Of a stretch of DNA of 64,000 nucleotides, positions 43,370 to 54,079 are shown piece after piece. Source of the DNA: Rhynchopus sp. YZ270_cl-10 (lineage: Eukaryota > Euglenozoa > Diplonemea > Diplonemida > Diplonemidae); contig OZ037859.1 of NCBI GenBank assembly GCA_964035575.1, positions 992,001 through 1,056,000 on the forward strand. The letters are read 5' to 3'. The translations under genes were made by a program, and so were the position numbers. Within the stretch, counting starts at the first letter, position 1. Each line of letters begins with the position of its first letter. Below the pieces are notes generated by a model. The model saw only the letters and a program-made list of their open reading frames with translations. It did not search any database and had not been told where the DNA came from.

Positions 43370-44511
43370 TTATTATTAATCACAACACGTAGGAGGTTTG
43401 ACATTACCTCTCCAAAGAAATCTTAAGAGAGCCTTATTTGTAAAATACTCCTGGCACAGACCTGGCCTGGTGTGGAGAACACTGTCCCAACAGATTCAAG
43501 CCACACCACGTTGATGCAAAGTGCATATGGGATACGAAAAAATGCCACGCAGACGGGGCTTTTTCGATGTTCCCTGGAAACTCAGAAAGTATGGTCATCA
43601 ATCCACAGTTCCCTTTTTTTTTCTTCGTATACCCGATTCCAACGTATATGAAAGATGAAAAGATTTTCTTTAAAAAAAAAATAATGTCTTTTGTCCAGGA
43701 CAGTCTAGAGAGCAATATTCCCTTCCCCACGATGTTTCAGGTGTGTTATGGCTCGATTCATCAGTCTTTTCAAATATTCCAAATTCCTTAGGGGTTTTTT
43801 CCCCCTTTTTTTGTAGGGTCATTTTATCAACATTTTCTGCTTTTTAATTAGTGGGCAAAGTTGTCATATCCTGAGAAGAAGAAAAAAAAATGCGTACTTT
43901 TACTCACGCAACCTCTCGCTATGCCGACCACCACCACCACTTCCCCATCACAAAAGAAGTATCTTTCCCCGTCCCCATCATCCACGAAGTGTCGCCCTCC
44001 ACCCTCTTCCCCTACAGTGTTCTTCTATCGTTGGATAGAAAGACGTTCGTTTTTCTTTTTTTTCTTTTTTTTCTTTTTGAAAACTTTGTATTCCCCCATT
44101 CCCACATTCCCAGTGTCTGCAGAAAACGTTTGCATTTTTCTTTTAGCTGGAAAATGTGTGCGCTGTGAGGCAACATCTTACGCTCTTTTTATTTCATTTT
44201 ATTTAGAAGTGGTCTTTATTAGGACACCGTAATGTGCACGCGGTCGGTAAGCACGACAGGATTTGGTTCATCCGACAAAACTCTTCTTTCTGTGGTTTGG
44301 TGACTAAACATGAGAGGTCCCTTTCCCAGGAGGGGGATGGCATCACAGTAGTCCAGATATATGTTTGGCATCCAAAAAAAAAATTCCAAAATCCGCCAAA
44401 CTTATTTGGTCACCAAGTTATTTGGAGTACTGTTTGCAAAATGTGTCTTTCCCTTGCCCCCCATGCGTCTTGTAGAAAACAGAAAATGTTTTTTTTTTTT
44501 GAAGCCAGTAA

Positions 44512-44566
44512 CTACGTCCGCCGATGAACGGTGAGGCGTTTGCACTTTCAATTTCTCTTTTTTTTT
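44512..44566 (+). repeat. dispersed module gamma
   Basis: ACGTCCGCCGATGAACGGTG then AGGCGTTTGCACTTTC and AATTTCTC, a close copy of 28,902. Confidence 0.8.
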
Positions 44567-45689
44567 TACTTGAAGACGTGGGTGGTACCGTTTCTTTCAA
44601 AAAATTTGACTGGAACACTTATTAGTACAAGTGCCAGTCATGGTGATCCTAGGTCGTGAACCAATCAATCTATCCATACAGTATATATTGCATCACAGCT
44701 AGAAAGAATATACCCGTGGACGATGAACACCATCGTTCGCTTTTTTTTTTTCTTTACCCCCCTTTTTTTCGTGTATTTTAGTGTTATCTTTTGTTCATCT
44801 CTTTTGTTCGATTTTATTAAAACACCCCAGGTAAGGGCAAATGATTTCGAGAAATTGCTCGGGGGAAAAGGTCCCTTTTTGGTGATATAGCCCTTTCTGT
44901 GCTGAAGGTAGTGAAATAATGCCGGGGAGGATCGCGAACACCACTTTTTGCTTTGTGATGTGGGTGGTTGTGCCAAAGGGGAGATCACGTCAGAGGTGTC
45001 TTTTGTGCTGCTGTTGTTTTCTCATCAGGTTTACGGGTTTGAAGATGACTGCGCACGTGAGCTTAAGTTATATCTAAGTAGATCTAAAGACACTTCTTTG
45101 CAATTAGAGGGCTTTGTATTCCAAGTCAATTTTTTTCTGACAAATGAAGGGTACAAGTGCAGCCCCCGCTCAAGATATTTTCCCCCTGGCACAAAGCAAA
45201 AAAACAAGCCCCCTCCCCACTACCCTCTTCCAGACAGTTAAAGGTCTTATATGGGACCATTTTTTAATTAATTGTGTGTGTTTGTTTTTTTCTTGTATCG
45301 ATATTAATTTTTTTTTTAAAAGGTGCCGAAGCACATGAGAGGCTTTGGTTCATATTACCAAATTTTCTCTTTTCTCTTTTTTCTCTTTTTGCGATGGGTT
45401 TGGCAAAATCCACCTTTTTTTTTGCATTTCACTTTTAAAAGAAAACGCTGAAATGTCTTGTCGTTTTAAAAATTAGAAATCTGAACTAACAAAGAAAGGC
45501 GATGCCACCCTCCCCGCCCCGTTTTCTCTTGATCTCTCTCTCCCCTCTCCCCTCCCCCTTCTCCGTCTTCCTTCCTCGAGGGTTTCTCTGTTTTCCAATA
45601 CCTTCTGCCCGATCAAAAAAATTGTCGAAGTCATTGTTTTGTCCGCAGCGTTGTCATCTGCAGCTTCTTCCTGCCTTCTTCCGATTCGT

Positions 45690-46131
45690 AAAATCATGTG
45701 ATGTGTTGGACAGTGGTGGCGTTCACTTTATCGTTGATTTGGTCCCTGAACCTGGGGCTTACTTTAGACCTGCGGAAGGTGGGTCGACTTTTTGATGCAG
45801 GCCCAGCCTGCACGTATCTGCCCAGTGGCCATTTGTATCTTCTCCCCAATATGTCTTGTTCTCTCTCGGATGGCAGGCTCGCAACTGCAGACTCAGAGAG
45901 GGAACGCACCACAGAACAGCGTTCAGAGGCTGTGGTTGATGGGGGGTTTACAAGGGGTTGGAATTCAATGGGGTGGACAGCAGGGTTGACCTGCACAACC
46001 TGGATGTACCGTGGTTGAGGGTTGGGGGTGGGGGGGTGGGATCATAGGCCGTTGATGGAGGAGGTGGGGGCATGCGAGCAATACGTTCAGTATGAAGGAG
46101 AACACAACTGTGGGAGGACCAGCTTCGCATA
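45690..46131. other. GC-rich patch, possible gene remnant
   Basis: Base composition here and at 46,964-47,480 is like that of the exons of this window and unlike the surrounding AT-rich DNA, yet no frame is long or familiar. Frames of about 100 codons are open on both strands. It could be exons of an unrecognised gene, a decayed gene or captured sequence. The palindromic element at 46,132 splits the patch. Confidence 0.35.
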
Positions 46132-46963
46132 TGGCTCAGTCCATAAACCCCCCCCCCTTAAAAGGTAACCTTTTGTACTTATGTGTAAATGAAATAACTT
46201 CCACTCGGACTTTTTGCTCGATTTTTGCTCCTTTGAACTCAGAATGACGTTTCTGAGGTCACAGGAGGAAAAATCGAGCAAAAAGTCCGAGTAGAAGATA
46301 GATGAAATAATGTCGAGAGGTATAAAAGTTCCCTTTGAATTGGGTTTTGGGTGGGTTTCACGGGTAAACCTGTTTTTTTGACCTAAGTTTACCAAAAAAT
46401 CGCCAGAAAAAGTGCCAAAAATGTCAAAAACAGGTGGAAATAGACCCAAAAACCATTTTTGGGGCATATTTGCCGCAAAGGAGGGTAAATTATGCTGTTT
46501 TTTTGACCTTTTTTTGTGTTTTCCCAGAAAAATGGCTCTTTTGCCCAAAATGACCAAACCCCTGAAAAAGCTACTTTTTCACTATTTTTTTGCATTTTTT
46601 CGTATCCTGGGGTGGACAACCGGTGAAATTTCACCCCACAGGGTGCCCCAGGCCTATTCTGGAGGTGGTTTCCACCCGGAGATGCTCGGAAGTGTCACAA
46701 ATATTAAAAAATAATTTTTAGGACAGGTTTACCCGTGAAACCCACCCAAAACCCAATTCAAAGGGAACTTTTATACCTCTCGACATTATTTCATCTATCT
46801 TCTACTCGGACTTTTTGCTCGATTTTTCCTCCTGTGACCTCAGAAACGTCATTCTGAGTTCAAAGGAGCAAAAATCGAGCAAAAAGTCCGAGTGGAAGTT
46901 ATTTCATTTACACATAAGTACAAAAGGTTACCTTTTAAGGGGGGGGGTTTATGGACTGACCCA
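46132..46963. mobile_element. long palindromic TIR element, TGGNTCAGTCC ends
   Basis: The ends TGGCTCAGTCCATAAACCCC and its near complement pair, with TA outside both (46,130-46,131 and 46,964-46,965) inside CATATG. The arms run inward through TAAAAGGTAACC and ACTCGGACTTTTTGCTCG, so most of the 832 bp folds. The termini resemble the element at 4,020. It is non-coding. Confidence 0.83.
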
Positions 46964-46965
46964 TA

Positions 46966-48855
46966 TGGAGTGTCACCCCCTGACACCGGTGGGGGGCGCA
47001 CCAAGCAGATACAGGCTCACACACACGCACAGTACTTCCTGCTTGCTCCCCCTCAACAGGGTGTCAATCTATTGAGATTTGCGGACTGAGAGACACGAGA
47101 GTCATGCAAGCATGAGCAACACAGATGCCTTGAGTCGATGCATATCCTCGGCAGTCTGTCTTTTGCCATGAGGTTGGGTGGATGAGTGAATGGGGTGTGG
47201 ACTAGATCTGAGACCTGCGAGCCATGAGAGACTAAACGCCACAAAGGAAGGGGAGGGGGGGGGATCCTGAAGGATGTGTGGGTTGGCATAGGCTAAGGGG
47301 CTTCTCAATACAAAAAAAACAGCGTTCTGGCCTTACGTCGGATTGACAGTCAATACCAAAGAGAGTATTTTCCCGTACGACCTTCACAGGGGAAGCTGCT
47401 CTGACTCTGGGTGAATGGGGTGGGGCTGGGGTAACTGGAGGGGAGAAGAGAGCATGGTCCATGCTTCGGCTTTCTCTTATACACAGACGTTTTGTTTGTC
47501 AGGTCTGCATCGCAAGGCTTTTTTGATCGAAAAAGTACGGGAGAGAGGGCTCCGCACGCATGGGGAAGGATCATTCTGTGGGGAGCATTTCCCTTAGGGG
47601 GGAATTTTTTGTGATGTCCGCGTTGTGAATTGCATTCCGCTCAATGGGTTTGTTACTTCACGCTTTCGCTTGGGTACACTGTCACCAGAGGGCTTTGTAT
47701 TTCACGCCAACTTTTTCCGAAGTGCAGTACGGATAACACTGCATACTATACCTTTTCGTGCTGACATTATCTACCGCTCAGGGAACGGTCTTCTGTCATT
47801 GGGGCAATGCTGTTGGTGTGTCATAGGCGGTTGTGGGAGCGGGAGTGGGGTGGGGTGGGGGTCAACGTTCTGTGATCGATAGGTCTCACCTGGACCAGCG
47901 TGGTGATCGGAGGGGAGGAGGGGGTTGTGGGGGTGGCGCAGTGTGAGAGGCGAGGACCATCATAGCAGAGGGAAGAGGTTTTGTTTGCGAACTGCAGTAC
48001 CTGGTAAGCTCACACCTCTTCAACGGAAGGTGGGCTGCCGGCTGACGAGCGGTTGTGTACCGCCCCTCGTTCTTTTACATCCTTTCTGTTGTTGGCCGCT
48101 GCTTTCATCCAGCTGGCATCGTGGGTCAGTCGGAGGTGCCTGCATCAACTTCATTTTGTTTGTGCCTTGCAAAGAGATGGCATGTTTGTCGGTTGGGTGA
48201 CCATCCAGGCAGGGGTTCGGGCTATTGTGTAGAGGTTTTGAAGCGCTTTGTGCACTCATTGCACGATCTGTCCTCAATGTGGGTTGTGGGTTGCATTCAA
48301 GGTAGTGGCTTTAGGTCTCTGAGAGCGTCCCCGTCACTCTGCGAGAGTGGGGTTTTTTGTTTTTTGTTTCTGCATTTGTGAAATTTTCTGATCTCGCAAT
48401 CTCACGGCTCGGCGTACTGCTCCTGTACACTATCTTCTTTTTGCTTGCCTCCGTCGGTGCGTTGGGATGTGTCGAAGTGCCACTTTCCTCACCATGCCAG
48501 CCCACTTCGCATACTATGTCATTGGGTCGTGCCTACTGTAGAGACGGTGTCTCCAATGATGCTGTTCATCTAAGAGGAAGCGGGGGGGCGGGGGGCATCA
48601 GATGTTAATTGAAATGGATGCAGCGGAAAAGCATGGTTGCGTGGTGGGAGGGGTATACTCCGGTGTTCTGGTCGTATACCAAAGGTACACTGCCATGAGA
48701 GGGCTTTGTATTTCAAGACTTTTGGGGCTTTGAGTCTCTTTATCTGCAATATATGCGGACTCGTTGTTTTAAGATTGAGGGGGGCGGGTGAGGTTTCTGT
48801 GAGACAAATTCAAAATACCAAAAGGAAAGACACATCCACAAAAAAAAATAATAAA
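46966..48855. other. interval with GC-rich patch and modules, no clear gene
   Basis: GC-rich sequence to about 47,480, then modules: TACACTGTCACCAGAGGGCT at about 47,675 and TACACTGCCATGAGAGGGCT at about 48,683 (module epsilon), and module beta at 48,093. I could not build a convincing coding model. Confidence 0.5.
48093..48157 (+). repeat. dispersed short module beta
   Basis: GGCCGCTGCTTTCATCCAGC then TGGCATCGTGGGTCAGTCGG and GGTGCCTGCATCAACTTC. It is slightly deleted compared with 40,811. Confidence 0.75.
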
Positions 48856-49685
48856 ATGCTCTCCCGTGTGCTCCAAAGACAAGCAAGAACGCTGGTTCAG
48901 GGAAAGGTATGTGTCTCGTTTCTCTTCTTCTTTTTCTTTCTCCCCTGACAAGCAATGTGATTAGAAAACCAGCAACAAAACTTTGTTTGCTTTCGGACAA
49001 CAAGCATTCCCCCCTTGGCTTGCGCCAAACAGAATACGACTCCTATTAGGCTGTATTCAACACTCATTGTCTTGGGGGTATAAAGAGATCAGTTGGCGGT
49101 TGCTATTGTTTCGTTTCGAGTAAGACTCCGCCAGATTTCCCTCTATGTATTCCATTAGTCATTTTTACGTCCAATACCAGCAATATGGGGTGAGATTGCA
49201 CGCACATTACGACAAATTTCAACACGAGAGGCCCCTCTTTTTCACATTATTTTTTTGTGTGTGCAAAGCCGTACAGCTCATGTGCAATAAACAATTTGTG
49301 ATCAAAGGCGACTAGAGCAACGAGACGTTCATTTTTTCTCAACTTTTTCTTTTTTTTTTTTGAAAACTTGGTTGTTTTTGTGTACACCCGAAGAGGAACT
49401 CCACCTTCTTTTTTAAAAGTGCGTTCACGCTCTTGAAAGGGGTTTGTGTTCTCCTAAATTGAAAGGCTATACCAAATCATTCTCTTTTAACAGGTGATCC
49501 GCCCTGAGCAGGTTCTCAACCGCGAAAGGGCACAGTACAAGCGCGCAGGAATTCTTGCGAACTTCGGCCGTGTCTGGTGGCTCGGAGCAAACCAGCAGTT
49601 CCCCATTTACTTCGTCAGCTTCTTCATCGTCTTCTGGCTGAAGGGAGGGTTCCAGGGTGAGGTTCCCCCACCGGTTGACCACTAA
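48856..49685 (+). CDS. small probable mitochondrial membrane protein (two exons)
   Basis: Exon 1 (48,856-48,906) encodes MLSRVLQRQARTLVQGK, an Arg-rich, acid-free stretch like a mitochondrial presequence. The GTATGT donor follows. Exon 2 (49,494-49,685, after TTTTAACAG) continues in phase with VIRPEQVLNRERAQYKRAGI, a Trp-containing segment and one membrane helix (FPIYFVSFFIVFWLKG), then a Pro-rich tail ending in DH. The total is 80 residues. Size and layout suit an accessory subunit of a respiratory complex or ATP synthase, but I recognise no family. The 587-nt intron holds a worn module alpha near 49,310. Either exon alone would be missed by a length cut-off. Confidence 0.75.
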
Positions 49686-50322
49686 ACTGGCAGCCCCCTA
49701 CCCCCCTTACACCCCCCCTTTTTTTTGTTGTACTAAAAACAATTTTTTCCTGAGGCCCAAATATTAAAAAAAGACAAGCAAAGAAGGGTGCGGTGATTCG
49801 CGTTTTCATCGTTCATCAGGTCAGCATGAGTAGTCAGTAGTCTGGGGAGAAACGGGAGAAATGGCGGAATTATGATAAGATATTTGGCGCAGTATAAGTG
49901 GTGCTGTATTGATTCAATACAAAGGAGTATCAAAAAGGGTCAGGTGAAATGTTTAGATAAGGTACAATGCATTTGGTGTGCATGTGTATGTGTTATGTGT
50001 GTGTGGTATTTTTTTTTTTTTTTGACGAGCGAAAAAAAAAAAAAGGGATGTAAAAAGGGCCCGTACCGAACGAAGGTGGGTTTTCTTTACGGTGTAGGTA
50101 CCTTATTGGAGTGTTTTTTTTTTTGTGGTTCATAAGGGCAAAAATGCCAGAAAAACAAAACAAAATTAAAAAAAAACCAAAGCAAAAAGGAAGCAAAAAA
50201 ATATCGGCAAAACAAAACAAGACAAATACGGAAAACAAAAAAAAAGGACCAAGATGAACCGCAAAAAAAAGAGCGTTACTTTCAGACATTTTTAGACATT
50301 TCTTTGACTCATTTACACTATA
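49686..50322. other. non-coding interval
   Basis: AT-rich with A and T homopolymers; no gene seen. Confidence 0.6.
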
Positions 50323-50439
50323 CACCATGGTTTGTAGTCAGACTGACTCATCTCGTACTCGAGCGCGAGGAGTACGAGAAGTGTCCGATCCTCGGCCTGG
50401 CCCAAAAATCAGTCTGACTCAGACTGACTACAAACCGTG
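50323..50439. mobile_element. 117-bp TIR element, CAC ends
   Basis: Ends CACCATGGTTTGTAGTCAG and the complement of CACGGTTTGTAGTCAG are inverted repeats, with ATA duplicated at 50,320-50,322 and 50,440-50,442. Its centre has ACTCGAGCGCGAGGAGTACG, a short palindrome. CAC ends and a 2-3 bp duplication match the style of the elements at 15,101 and 39,253. Confidence 0.75.
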
Positions 50440-50567
50440 ATACACTGCACTAACTGCCTGCCCTATGGAACCATCCACAACCACAATTGATTTAAAACAC
50501 CACAACCACCACCACCCCCTCCAGGTGCCCCCTTCACATAGATCTATGATTGCGTCGTGCTAGGTGG

Positions 50568-53135
50568 ATGGCACACCCTCCAGGCTCTCCACAGCCCAAC
50601 ACGAAGCACACCGTCTTCTCCGAGGTGCCTCCTTACTACCACCGATGGTTTTCTGATCGAAGTGACATTGTGTTCTTCAGCGAGGTGGTCCGCGTGAACA
50701 GAGATGGGGTGCGAAAACGGCGATGCCTTGTGTTAACACGGAGTGATATGCTTCTGTGTACACGACAGGGTACTATCAACCGGAAGGCAGCGTTGAACTG
50801 TGTTGACAAGGTTGTGGTGTCGCCTTCAGGATTGGAGTGTTTGGTGACGGTGCCTGGCGAGCATGACCTATTGGTAACGTTTCCTTCTGCAACAACGGTC
50901 AGCCACTGCTTTGTCCCTGCTATGAAACACCTTACCTTTGTCAACGTCATGCACCTTGGTGTGGGTCAAGCCATCGGCGACGCAGATCACCCTATAGAGT
51001 ATGGTACCCCTAACGCTCATACTCCGGAGGCAGATCGACGTTTTCGCAAATCACCTCCGCTTCACCCATTGGTTCCTTTGGTACACGAGCTGCCTGCAGT
51101 AGACAGCGATGAGGAGACCAGCCAGCGGATTTCCTTTACCGATCTGAAGCGACCACAGCGACCACAGCTACCACTCCCTCCACCACCACCGGAAGAAGAG
51201 GAAGAAGACTTCAACGCAGTATGGCAGGAGTTGCTGCGGCAGGAAGGGGGTGGGGTGCAGCAACGATCGCCAAAGCGTGTCACCGTGCAGCACCCTCAAG
51301 GTGTTGCACCAGCTCCTCGACAACCGGTATTAAAATGGAAGCAACTTCCAAAATGGAAGGCGCCTGTAGAGGAGGAGGTGGTGGAGCCGGTGTCGCCGTT
51401 GCAGTTGTTGCCCGCATCGTCGGTTGTGGCGTCGGCAGAAATGGTTGAAGCGGAGATGCAAACGGAGCCGTCTTCGCAGCTCTGCCCAGGCTGCGCAGGC
51501 TCGGCAGAGTACGGCTGTCTGTCATGGTGCCCGAGTAGGTGGTACCCCCCAGCAGGTGGTGTCTCCCGCGCCAGAACCGTCGAAGTGCACGGTGCCTCAG
51601 CATTCGACCCCTCCTCCGTCAGAAACGGTGCAGTCATATTTGCAGAAGAAGGCTCCACAGTAACCAGCAAAAAGAACGACGCAGTGATAGTCCGGACATA
51701 TAGCTGCATTCCTCCGGAAGGGGTCTGTGTATACGAGGTGGTGCTCTGCCGTGATACCTTCCAGAGGTGCGCTGTAGGCGTGTGTGTCGAGCACACCCGA
51801 AGGATAGAACTGCGAAGTGACGGTGTGCTTACTGTAGATGGAAATAAAATATCACAGCACCGCAGTCTCCGTCCAGAGGAAGTTGTCATTGTGCGTGTTG
51901 ACCGCTGTCTGCACCAGAGAGTTACCTTCCGTTCTAAACAAACTAGAGAGCTGCTTTGTCAATTTTCTTTTGCATCAGCGTCGCCACGCCTTGAAGGCAT
52001 GCCTCGCGACTATTATTTGACACATGATTTGTCCTTCTTTGTTCGCCTCCACAATAGCAAGGACAAAGCCAAGCTTTTGAGGTGCAGTGTTTGGTCTGTC
52101 TCCCCTGAGGTTGTAATGTGTGCTGGTGTGCTGGCAGCGCTGTCCACAATTGTTTGCGACAAAAGCATCTATGATTCTGGCTACAAACTCCGCACAATCA
52201 GCAACGAAAACATCGCAATGCGCGACGAGATCACTGCACTCGAAGACCGCTACGAGGCCACTCTCTGTGACAACACACGGCTCTCAGACAGGGCAGACAC
52301 CGTCACCGCAGAGGCAGAAGCACTGAAGGAAGAACTCACCCAGGCCGCATCCTTGAACGCCTCACTCACACGACAGACCGCTACACACGAGGCAGACACA
52401 ACAGCACTGCAGGAACGCATTGCGGAGCTGGAGGAGCAGGCTGAGACACACAAAACAGAGTTCTGCGCATTGTCGCGGATGGTCCGCAAGGTGGAGGCCG
52501 ACAACGTTAAGGCGAATGCAGAGCTCACCCACGCACGCACTGCGTTGGAGGCAGAACGGAATGACACCCCACTCCCACCTCCCCTCCCGCTCCCGCTCCC
52601 CAATAGAGAGAATGATATCTCGCAGGGTCTACGGAGTCAAATCGCAGAGCTAGAAAGCAAGCTGCGCAAAGCCGAGCGAAACGAAAGGCGGCACCTAAAA
52701 GACCCGACCCGCGAGCAAGTAAGACAGTTGGCAGAGATAATCGACGTTCTTGTGGTCAATTCAGAGTCGCAGGTTGTGCCTGCACTGCCAGAGAGCATGG
52801 CAGGATTGAATGTGCCTGTGGGGCGCCTAGTGTCGCAGAGGGCAAATGAAAGAAGGATTCTTGCAATGTCGAAGTCGCGTCCAGGGTTGGTGTTGAACAC
52901 TGTGTTGTCGGCCCTGGCGGAGGGTGATCCAGCAGTAGCGCAAAGGGCTCTGCAAACGCAATGTCCCGACCTCGTGCCTGATAACACCCTGCGGCGCCTT
53001 CACTGCCGCTATGGGCAAACCGCAGCTGGTGTGATGGTGCAGCTCCATACCACGACCCTAACCCGGCGTTACTACACCAAACTCGCTTTGTACGCGAAAA
53101 TGCGGCGAAGAAAAGAAAGACATCGTTCCCGGTGA
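50568..53135 (+). CDS. PH-like / beta-domain / coiled-coil protein
   Basis: 855 residues in one exon. Residues about 25-135 resemble the PH-like fold of the gene at 7,681 (RKRRCLVLTRSDMLLCTRQG, CVDKVVVSPSGLECLV, GEHDLLVTF). A Pro-rich disordered zone with a five-Glu run follows. Residues about 335-520 are strand-rich (VCVYEVVLCRDTFQRCAVGV, RIELRSDGVLTVDGNKIS) and may be a SPRY-like domain, with low certainty. Coiled coil runs from about 540 to 670, then a short Pro run and a helical basic C-terminus ending KMRRRKERHRSR. I infer a scaffold of the cytoskeleton or cortex. The ATG at 50,568 follows CCACCCCCTCCAG at about 50,513-50,525; the reading frame extends upstream only with non-ATG codons. 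It lies 188 nt before the thiamine gene. Confidence 0.8.
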   Translation: MAHPPGSPQPNTKHTVFSEVPPYYHRWFSDRSDIVFFSEVVRVNRDGVRKRRCLVLTRSDMLLCTRQGTINRKAALNCVDKVVVSPSGLECLVTVPGEHDLLVTFPSATTVSHCFVPAMKHLTFVNVMHLGVGQAIGDADHPIEYGTPNAHTPEADRRFRKSPPLHPLVPLVHELPAVDSDEETSQRISFTDLKRPQRPQLPLPPPPPEEEEEDFNAVWQELLRQEGGGVQQRSPKRVTVQHPQGVAPAPRQPVLKWKQLPKWKAPVEEEVVEPVSPLQLLPASSVVASAEMVEAEMQTEPSSQLCPGCAGSAEYGCLSWCPSRWYPPAGGVSRARTVEVHGASAFDPSSVRNGAVIFAEEGSTVTSKKNDAVIVRTYSCIPPEGVCVYEVVLCRDTFQRCAVGVCVEHTRRIELRSDGVLTVDGNKISQHRSLRPEEVVIVRVDRCLHQRVTFRSKQTRELLCQFSFASASPRLEGMPRDYYLTHDLSFFVRLHNSKDKAKLLRCSVWSVSPEVVMCAGVLAALSTIVCDKSIYDSGYKLRTISNENIAMRDEITALEDRYEATLCDNTRLSDRADTVTAEAEALKEELTQAASLNASLTRQTATHEADTTALQERIAELEEQAETHKTEFCALSRMVRKVEADNVKANAELTHARTALEAERNDTPLPPPLPLPLPNRENDISQGLRSQIAELESKLRKAERNERRHLKDPTREQVRQLAEIIDVLVVNSESQVVPALPESMAGLNVPVGRLVSQRANERRILAMSKSRPGLVLNTVLSALAEGDPAVAQRALQTQCPDLVPDNTLRRLHCRYGQTAAGVMVQLHTTTLTRRYYTKLALYAKMRRRKERHRSR

Positions 53136-53239
53136 TTCCCTCCCTCCATCCCCCTTATAGCCTTGTTTGTATGAAATATAGCAGAAAATATAGAAAATAT
53201 AGAAAAAAGCCTCCTTTTTTTGACCGTTTTGTACCCAAT

Positions 53240-53268
53240 TCAATCCCTTTTAATTTTTTTTTCTTCAG
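53240..53268 (+). promoter_or_regulatory. probable trans-splice acceptor, thiamine gene
   Basis: A T-rich tract ending TTTCTTCAG, 55 nt before the ATG at 53,324 and about 130 nt after the previous stop. There is no room for a conventional promoter. Confidence 0.5.
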
Positions 53269-53323
53269 GAGTTGCGGGTTTGCGAAACTTCACAAAAAAG
53301 GACTTCATCACAAACCTTTCGCG

Positions 53324-54046
53324 ATGCTGAGACATTCGCTTATCCGACTGTGTTCCTTTAGAAGACAAGAGGTTGCTGACGTCATTCGGCTGTACGCTGT
53401 CACTGATGATATTTATGCTGAGGCTGATTTGTTGCGTCGCTTACAGGGCTGTGTGGATGGAGGCAGCACTTGCATCCAGGTCCGCCTCAAACACCCTGCT
53501 TCGACTGAGGTGTTAGTGGATTTGACCAAGGCTGTGGTCGCCTACGCCCGACCACGTGGTGTGAAGGTTTTGGTTGATGACAGAGCGGATGTGTGTGTGG
53601 CTGCTGATGCTGATGGGGTTCATGTTGGTGAAGGCGATCTTGACCCTAGGGCAGCACGGCTGGTCATAGGCGAGAACCGCATTCTTGGTGTGACTGTCTA
53701 CGGCTCGGAGGAGCGTGCCAACAGCGCGATCTCCGCATCTGCGGACTACGTCGGGACCGGCGCTATATTCGGTTCTAAGACGAAGGCCTCTGCCGCGAAG
53801 AGCGACCTCCAGTCGCTGTCGCGTCTGCACACCTTCCTTGCAGGGCATGCCACCCCTGTCCCCCTTGTTGCCATCGGCGGTATCACTGCCGCGAACGCAC
53901 CGCAATGCTTTGCCCACGGTGCCGATGGGGTCGCAATGGTCTCCGGTCTGCTAGGAGACGTAGCCTCCTCAGACCCCTACGAGGCGTCACGCAGGCTTGC
54001 ATCTGAAACGAAGGCGAACGTCCTGCCCTATTATAACTCCATTTAG
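53324..54046 (+). CDS. thiE: thiamine-phosphate synthase
   Basis: 240 residues, the TenI/ThiE fold. It joins hydroxymethylpyrimidine diphosphate and thiazole phosphate to thiamine phosphate. Family signatures in order: RLYAVTDD (22-29), GGSTCIQVRLKH (46-57), KVLVDDRADV (81-90; the second position of the usual NDR is kept as DDR), DADGVHVGEGDLD (95-107), GVTVYGSEE, ADYVGTGAIFGSKTK with the phosphate-contacting Lys region, PLVAIGGITAAN and GADGVAMVSGLLG. The first 18 residues (MLRHSLIRLCSFRRQEVA) are basic and lack acids until Glu16, so import into an organelle is possible. It is monofunctional; there is no ThiM or ThiD fusion. The next gene starts 33 nt after its stop, the tightest spacing in the window. 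Confidence 0.95.
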   Translation: MLRHSLIRLCSFRRQEVADVIRLYAVTDDIYAEADLLRRLQGCVDGGSTCIQVRLKHPASTEVLVDLTKAVVAYARPRGVKVLVDDRADVCVAADADGVHVGEGDLDPRAARLVIGENRILGVTVYGSEERANSAISASADYVGTGAIFGSKTKASAAKSDLQSLSRLHTFLAGHATPVPLVAIGGITAANAPQCFAHGADGVAMVSGLLGDVASSDPYEASRRLASETKANVLPYYNSI

Positions 54047-54054
54047 CGTCCCAC

Positions 54055-54079
54055 CTCAAACCTTTTCTTTACCTGCAGG
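54055..54079 (+). promoter_or_regulatory. probable trans-splice acceptor, myosin-like gene
   Basis: CCTTTTCTTTACCTGCAG lies in the 33-nt gap between the thiamine gene and the myosin-like gene; the ATG is two bases after the AG. A separate promoter cannot fit, which supports processing of a shared transcript. Confidence 0.6.

Noticed and set aside
43861-44232. Frame of 123 codons rich in Thr, Ser and Phe
   Set aside because: Low-complexity translation of CCA and TTC repeats without acceptor, domain or clear start.
50550-50567. Start of the PH-like/coiled-coil protein at a TTG
   Set aside because: An ATG six codons later is available, and the added residues carry no feature.
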